A stretch of 64,000 nucleotides of DNA from Njordibacter sp905182035 (GTDB lineage: Bacteria > Pseudomonadota > Gammaproteobacteria > Pseudomonadales > Balneatricaceae), in NCBI RefSeq assembly GCF_047730075.1, contig NZ_CP159831.1:1426001-1490000 (forward strand), in the 5' to 3' direction. The translations under genes were made by a program, and so were the position numbers. The notes beneath the pieces are model-generated. The model saw only the letters and a list, made by a program, of their open reading frames with translations, made no database searches and had not been told where the DNA came from. Every line of letters starts with the position of its first letter. Positions within the stretch are counted from its first letter, which is position 1. This document shows positions 60,315 through 64,000 of this stretch, one piece after another.

Positions 60315-60773
60315 ATGAAAACCAATGATCTCATCCTTGTGCAAGAAGCAGACTTTGATATTAGCCAGCATTACCAAATGTTGCTCAAAATAAACCCAGC
60401 CGGTACGGGTGCTGCAGTATTGTTTGTGGGTTTAGTGCGTGATTTGGACGATGCCAAAGTAGAGGCCATGCAACTCGAGCATTACCCGGGCATGACCGAA
60501 GCCTGTTTACAACAAATAGTGGATAAAGCACATCAGCGCTGGGCTATAGAAGGCATTCATGTGGTCCATAGGGTGGGTAAGTTACTACGTCATGAGCAAA
60601 TCGTGCTTGTGGGTGTAACATCACGTCATCGCAGTGATGCCTTTTGTGCATGCGAGTTCGTGATGGACTACCTAAAACAAGATGCGCCGTTTTGGAAAGC
60701 AGAATTTACCGAAAACGGCAAACAATGGGTTAAAGGTAAAGAGTCCGATCAGCAAGCCGACAAACGTTGGTAA
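60315..60773 (+). CDS. moaE: Molybdopterin synthase large subunit MoaE
   Basis: This 152-residue subunit with MoaD converts cyclic pyranopterin monophosphate to molybdopterin. It aligns closely with E. coli MoaE (150): LEHYPGMTE, HRVGKL, GVTSRHRSDAF and DYLKQDAPFWKAE with active-site K121 and K128 (K119 and K126 in E. coli), ending SDQQADKRW. No other moa gene is adjacent, so moaE is separated from moaABCD here. The cofactor would serve enzymes such as the molybdopterin oxidoreductase at 20.4-22.5 kb. It is divergent from mnmA and convergent with rluE. Confidence 0.95.
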   Translation: MKTNDLILVQEADFDISQHYQMLLKINPAGTGAAVLFVGLVRDLDDAKVEAMQLEHYPGMTEACLQQIVDKAHQRWAIEGIHVVHRVGKLLRHEQIVLVGVTSRHRSDAFCACEFVMDYLKQDAPFWKAEFTENGKQWVKGKESDQQADKRW

Positions 60774-60778
60774 GCAGG

Positions 60779-61342
60779 TTATTTATGCTGTGGACCTTCG
60801 GTTTGTTCCAAGCGCCATTCGCCAACATTGAGGCCTTTTAACTTCCAGTTACCAATTGCTACTCGGACTAGCCTCAAAGTGGGTAAGTTTATAGCGGCCG
60901 TCATACGTCTTACTTGCCGATTTCGGCCTTCACTAATACGAATTTCTAACCATTGAGTTGGTATAGAAACTCGCTCTCTGATTGGGGGAACACGTGGCCA
61001 TAGGTTTTTTGTTTCAGCGCCTAACAGCCTTACTTTGGCAGGTTTAGTAGGGCCATCCTTGAGCACCGGCCCAGCTCGTAAGCATTTTAACTGATGTTCA
61101 TCTACTCGACCTTCAACTTGAACCCAATAGGTTTTTTCTAACTTATGTTTTGGGTTTGCTATCTGCTGTTGTAATTGCCCGTCATTGGTCAATACCATAA
61201 GGCCTTCTGAATCATAGTCTAGTCGTCCAGCGGCATAAAATTTTGGCATATCGATGTAAGCCGCTAAAGTTTCCCGGCCTTGATCGTCGTTAAACTGACT
61301 TAGCACCTGGAAAGGTTTATTAAAAAAGAGGATATTAGGCAC
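60779..61342 (-). CDS. rluE: 23S rRNA pseudouridine synthase RluE
   Basis: This 187-residue RsuA-family enzyme has no S4 domain. It begins ILFFNKPFQVLSQF, with the catalytic motif AAGRLDYDSEGLMVLTNDG (Asp near 42) and the C-terminal EGRNRQVRRMTAAINLPTLRLVRV. In E. coli RluE modifies U2457 of 23S rRNA in the peptidyl-transferase region. Compactness and lack of S4 favour RluE over RluF or RsuA. It is divergent from icd. Confidence 0.93.
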   Translation of the reverse strand: MPNILFFNKPFQVLSQFNDDQGRETLAAYIDMPKFYAAGRLDYDSEGLMVLTNDGQLQQQIANPKHKLEKTYWVQVEGRVDEHQLKCLRAGPVLKDGPTKPAKVRLLGAETKNLWPRVPPIRERVSIPTQWLEIRISEGRNRQVRRMTAAINLPTLRLVRVAIGNWKLKGLNVGEWRLEQTEGPQHK

Positions 61343-61404
61343 GTAACAAATTCCTTATTGGTTCTATGAATTGTTAGAATTTTGTAAAATAACTACATGA
61401 TTCC

Positions 61405-61442
61405 TTGGGCCTGCCGGGGCATTCAAGCTATAATTGGCCCCG
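61405..61442 (+). promoter_or_regulatory. Putative icd promoter with inverted repeat around the -10
   Basis: TTGGGC (61405-61410), 18 bases and TATAAT (61429-61434) form a candidate promoter about 75 bases before icd. Arms CGGGGC (61415-61420) and GCCCCG (61437-61442) flank the -10, which could be an operator. A leader hairpin CGAC...GTCG follows. Confidence 0.5.
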
Positions 61443-61511
61443 ACTACAAAAACGACTTTTTAGGTCGCTTATCTACGCTTCAAGATTATTTTTTATGCAT
61501 TCGGAGAACTC

Positions 61512-62768
61512 ATGACATATCAAAACATCATCGTCCCAGAGCAAGGCTCTAAGATCACTGTTAACGCCGACCTTTCTCTCAACGTGCCTAACGACCCTAT
61601 TATCCCTTATATTGAAGGCGATGGCATCGGTTTTGACGTTTCACCAGTAATGCTTAAGGTGGTAGACGCCGCCATAGAGAAAGCCTTCAATGGCAGCAAA
61701 AAAATTCATTGGATGGAAGTATACGCTGGTGAAAAAGCGACCGTAACCTACGATGCAGACACTTGGATGCCGGAAGAAACATTAGCTGCGTTTAAAGAAT
61801 TTAAAGTAGGCATTAAAGGCCCTTTAACCACACCCGTAGGTGGTGGCATACGCTCTTTAAATGTAGCTCTGCGCCAAGAATTAGACCTGTATGTGTGTCA
61901 ACGCCCTGTGCGCTGGTTTACCGGTGTACCTAGCCCAGTGCTAAAGCCAGAAAACGTAGACATGATTATCTTCCGCGAAAATTCAGAAGACATTTATGCC
62001 GGCGTTGAGTGGCAGGCTGGTTCTGCCGAAGCTGACAAAGTTATTAAGTTTTTACAAGAAGAAATGGGTGTCACCAAAATTCGTTTTGACCAAATGTGTG
62101 GCATTGGCATCAAACCTGTATCAGAAGAGGGAACTAAACGATTAGTTCGTAAAGCTATCCAGTACACTATTGATAATGATCGTGATTCTTTAACCTTGGT
62201 TCACAAGGGCAACATCATGAAGTTTACTGAAGGTGCCTTTAAAGAATGGGGTTATGAAATTGCCCAGCAAGAATTTGGCGCAACAACTATAGGCGCAGGA
62301 CCTTGGTGCGAAATGACCAATCCAAATACCGGTAAAAACATTATCATCAAAGACGTTATTGCCGACGCCATGCTACAACAAATTCTTTTACGTCCGGAAG
62401 AATATGACGTCATCGCTACATTGAACTTGAATGGTGACTACTTATCCGATGCCCTAGCAGCAGAGGTAGGTGGCATTGGCATAGCCCCAGGAGCTAATCT
62501 CAGTGATGATATTGCCATTTTTGAAGCTACCCATGGTACTGCTCCTAAGTATGCAGGCCAAAACAAGGTAAACCCTGGTTCTATTATTTTATCGGCCGAG
62601 ATGATGTTACGTCATTTAGGCTGGCTTGAAGCGGCGGACTTGATTGTCTCTGGCACCGAGGGTGCGATTAATGCCAAAACTGTAACTTATGACTTTGAAC
62701 GTCAAATGGACGATGCTACTTTACTGTCTTGCTCTGAATTTGGTGACGCTATTATTGCAAACATGTAG
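61512..62768 (+). CDS. icd: NADP-dependent isocitrate dehydrogenase
   Basis: This 418-residue TCA-cycle enzyme oxidises isocitrate to 2-oxoglutarate. It aligns with E. coli Icd (416): IPYIEGDGIG, the TTPVGGGIRSLNVALRQ block with the phosphorylatable S115 (S113 in E. coli), the NSEDIYAGVEW substrate loop, and NLNGDYLSDALAA. Near the C-terminus APKYAGQNKVNPGS keeps the Lys-Tyr pair that gives NADP preference. The upstream promoter has a symmetric element at its -10, and a strong terminator follows. It is followed by cspD-clpS-clpA, as in other marine gammaproteobacteria and pseudomonads. Confidence 0.97.
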   Translation: MTYQNIIVPEQGSKITVNADLSLNVPNDPIIPYIEGDGIGFDVSPVMLKVVDAAIEKAFNGSKKIHWMEVYAGEKATVTYDADTWMPEETLAAFKEFKVGIKGPLTTPVGGGIRSLNVALRQELDLYVCQRPVRWFTGVPSPVLKPENVDMIIFRENSEDIYAGVEWQAGSAEADKVIKFLQEEMGVTKIRFDQMCGIGIKPVSEEGTKRLVRKAIQYTIDNDRDSLTLVHKGNIMKFTEGAFKEWGYEIAQQEFGATTIGAGPWCEMTNPNTGKNIIIKDVIADAMLQQILLRPEEYDVIATLNLNGDYLSDALAAEVGGIGIAPGANLSDDIAIFEATHGTAPKYAGQNKVNPGSIILSAEMMLRHLGWLEAADLIVSGTEGAINAKTVTYDFERQMDDATLLSCSEFGDAIIANM

Positions 62769-62782
62769 TTCTAGGGTTGTTC

Positions 62783-62814
62783 AAAAAAAAGACCAGCCCA
62801 GGCTGGTTTTTTTT
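62783..62814. terminator. Bidirectional terminator between icd and cspD
   Basis: A stem of ACCAGCC and GGCTGGT with a CA loop is flanked by long A and T tracts and serves both convergent genes. Confidence 0.92.
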
Positions 62815-62835
62815 GGGGCCACACATCTATTGAAG

Positions 62836-63063
62836 TTATTGGGGTGGTTCTAAACTTGACTTTAGTATAATATTTGATGCTTGCGGCCCATTGGGGCCAT
62901 CTGTAAGTTCAAAATCAACATCTTGCCCCGCTCTTAAAGTTCTATACCCATCACTTTGAATGGCAGAATAATGGGCGAATAAATCCTGACTTTCATTGTC
63001 GTTTGGAACGATAAAGCCATAACCCTTTACGTTATTAAACCATTTCACCTTGCCTGCTTGCAT
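62836..63063 (-). CDS. cspD: Cold-shock-domain protein CspD
   Basis: This 75-residue protein is a single cold-shock OB fold: GKVKWFNNVKGYGFIVPND (RNP1 KGYGFI) and DLFAHYSAI (RNP2-like). In E. coli CspD is a stationary-phase, single-stranded-DNA-binding inhibitor of replication, not cold-induced. The assignment rests on the position beside clpS-clpA, which is the E. coli location, and on the HYSAIQSDGYRTL segment. I chose the ATG at 63063 (GAGGG 8 bases upstream); a frame from 63081 would add 6 residues. Confidence 0.93.
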   Translation of the reverse strand: MQAGKVKWFNNVKGYGFIVPNDNESQDLFAHYSAIQSDGYRTLRAGQDVDFELTDGPNGPQASNIILKSSLEPPQ

Positions 63064-63306
63064 ACCATTTACCCTCTGCATTGCTTAACTTAAAAAGAAG
63101 GCCCCGTAATACTTGACCAACAGCTCTTCCAATGACTCTGTAATAATATTAGCAGTAGTTTTTAATTCTGCTCTGGAAAAATGCAGACATAGGCCCAATA
63201 GTAACGTTATGATGAAAACAATATTTAAATCCAGAGTGTACTAATGCCCATCCTTTCTACTCGCCACCGCTGTTATGCTGACAATCCAAGCGACAATCCT
63301 ACGTTG

Positions 63307-63639
63307 ATGAGTCAGGACGACCAAAATACGCCAGATGACAACCACGATTTGCAGGTTATTGAGCAAACTCGCCCTAAGGTGGCCCAACCGTCGTTATACC
63401 AAGCTGTATTGTTAAATGATGATTACACACCTATGGAATTTGTCATTGAAGTTTTGGCACGTTTCTTTAACCATAACGAAGAACAAGCAACACAAATTAT
63501 GTTGGCGGTTCATACGCAGGGCAAAGGTGTATGTGGTACCTATACTAAAGACGTGGCCGAAACCAAAGCTATGCAGGTAAACCAATTTTCTCGTCAACAC
63601 AAACACCCATTACTATGTGAAGTTGAATCAGCTTCTTAG
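63307..63639 (+). CDS. clpS: ClpAP adaptor ClpS
   Basis: This 110-residue adaptor delivers N-degron substrates to ClpAP. The core matches the family: YQAVLLNDDYTPMEFVIEVLARFF (N-degron pocket residues N and D in NDDYTPM), QIMLAVHTQGKGVCG and HKHPLLCEVE. The start is uncertain: ATG 63307 (used here; gives the usual short acidic tail, MSQDDQNTPDD) or ATG 63244, which adds 21 residues. Neither has a good ribosome-binding site. clpA follows after 12 bases. It is divergent from cspD. Confidence 0.92.
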   Translation: MSQDDQNTPDDNHDLQVIEQTRPKVAQPSLYQAVLLNDDYTPMEFVIEVLARFFNHNEEQATQIMLAVHTQGKGVCGTYTKDVAETKAMQVNQFSRQHKHPLLCEVESAS

Positions 63640-63651
63640 AGGAAAGAGATA

Positions 63652-64000
63652 ATGTTAGACAACGATTTAGAACGAAGCTTAAGCGAAGCCTATAAACACT
63701 CCAGCTGGAAGCGGCATGAGTTTATGACTGTAGAACATTTACTGCTGTCATTGCTCAATAATCCATCCAGTATAGAAGTACTTCAAGCCTGTGGTGTTGT
63801 ACTGGATGACTTACGCCTGCCCCTCGAAAAGTTCATTAATGACACCACTCCTTCGGTAGCCGAGTCCCATGACAATTATGAAGTACAGCCCACTCTTGGT
63901 TTTCAGAGGGTATTACAACGGGCGGTATTCCACGTACAATCTTCCGGCAAAGGCGAGGTAACTGGAGCCAATGTGCTGGTCGCCATTTTTAGTGAAACTG
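63652..64000 (+). CDS. clpA: ClpA, ATPase subunit of Clp protease (N-terminal part)
   Basis: The first 116 residues are present; the gene continues past the right edge. The N-terminal repeat domain that binds ClpS is complete enough to recognise: MLDNDLERSLSEAYKHSSW, KRHEFMTVEHLLLSLL and the second repeat FQRVLQRAVFHVQSSGKGEV...VLVAIFSE. AGAGGAAAGAG lies shortly before the ATG. The AAA+ modules lie outside the window. Confidence 0.95.
   Translation, partial: MLDNDLERSLSEAYKHSSWKRHEFMTVEHLLLSLLNNPSSIEVLQACGVVLDDLRLPLEKFINDTTPSVAESHDNYEVQPTLGFQRVLQRAVFHVQSSGKGEVTGANVLVAIFSET

Noticed and set aside
1..64000. CRISPR arrays, insertion sequences, integrases, prophage or genomic island boundaries
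   Set aside because: No regularly spaced repeats, transposase-like products, tRNA-adjacent direct repeats or shifts in codon use were seen; the window reads as core chromosome.

Overview
The window is a dense, almost purely core stretch of a gammaproteobacterial chromosome. About 57 protein-coding genes lie on both strands, no gap exceeds roughly 250 bases, and I see no rRNA, tRNA, CRISPR array, phage or insertion sequence. Base composition is moderate (mid-40s % G+C by eye) and even. The gene set (ETF-ubiquinone oxidoreductase, NhaB, CysB, methylcitrate cycle with AcnD/PrpF, icd-cspD-clpS-clpA, mnmA-hflD-purB-roxA, mltD-gloB-yafS-rnhA-dnaQ) suggests a free-living aerobic marine bacterium of the Oceanospirillales type. 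That taxonomic placement is inference from gene content and order only.

Layout. 1-3.5 kb: start of ETF-QO, an unrecognised 148-residue protein, a RaiA/HPF ribosome hibernation factor, a UbiH/F-type hydroxylase and a lone receiver-domain protein. 3.6-11.4 kb: a PreP-like M16 protease, then a four-gene nucleoside-type ABC importer behind a promoter overlapped by a palindrome. 11.4-16.3 kb: MltD lipoprotein and glyoxalase II facing yafS-rnhA-dnaQ. 16.3-24.7 kb: NhaB, an SCP2 protein divergent from SohB with a PsrA-like palindrome between them, a maleate isomerase-like protein, a cytoplasmic molybdopterin oxidoreductase and TmcA. 24.7-31.2 kb: a tight seven-gene run selD-mnmH-frmA-frmB-DUF2185-ybfF-queuosine mannosyltransferase homologue. 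31.4-42.2 kb: a 59-residue basic protein, a DUF599 membrane protein, heat-shock htpG, a D-lactate dehydrogenase-type flavoprotein, an ArsR repressor with the cysteine spacing of persulfide sensors, xthA, gor, an antiporter/MATE pair, and nfuA behind an IscR-like site. 42.2-47.8 kb: DAHP synthase, DsbD, CysB, PabB. 47.8-55.9 kb: methylcitrate operon (gntR-prpB-prpC-acnD-prpF) with three operator-like repeats, then an RluA-family enzyme and RraA. 55.9-64 kb: roxA, purB, hflD, mnmA, moaE, rluE, icd, cspD, clpS and the start of clpA.

How the genes work together. Several modules converge on translation. TmcA (C34), MnmA and MnmH (2-thio- then 2-seleno-U34, with SelD supplying selenophosphate) and the QTMAN homologue (Q34) all act on the tRNA wobble base. 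RoxA, RluE, the RluA-family enzyme and RaiA act on the ribosome or its RNA. Thiol and redox homeostasis is covered by Gor, FrmA/FrmB, GloB, DsbD, CysB, NfuA and the ArsR protein. Propionyl-CoA disposal (prp genes) links to fatty-acid oxidation, as do ETF-QO and the SCP2 gene.

I did not find a clearly undescribed multi-gene system. The most useful observations are regulatory (GntR operators, PsrA-like, IscR-like and sigma-32 sites), the wobble-modification cluster, the ArsR cysteine pair, and a handful of unrecognised small or orphan proteins.
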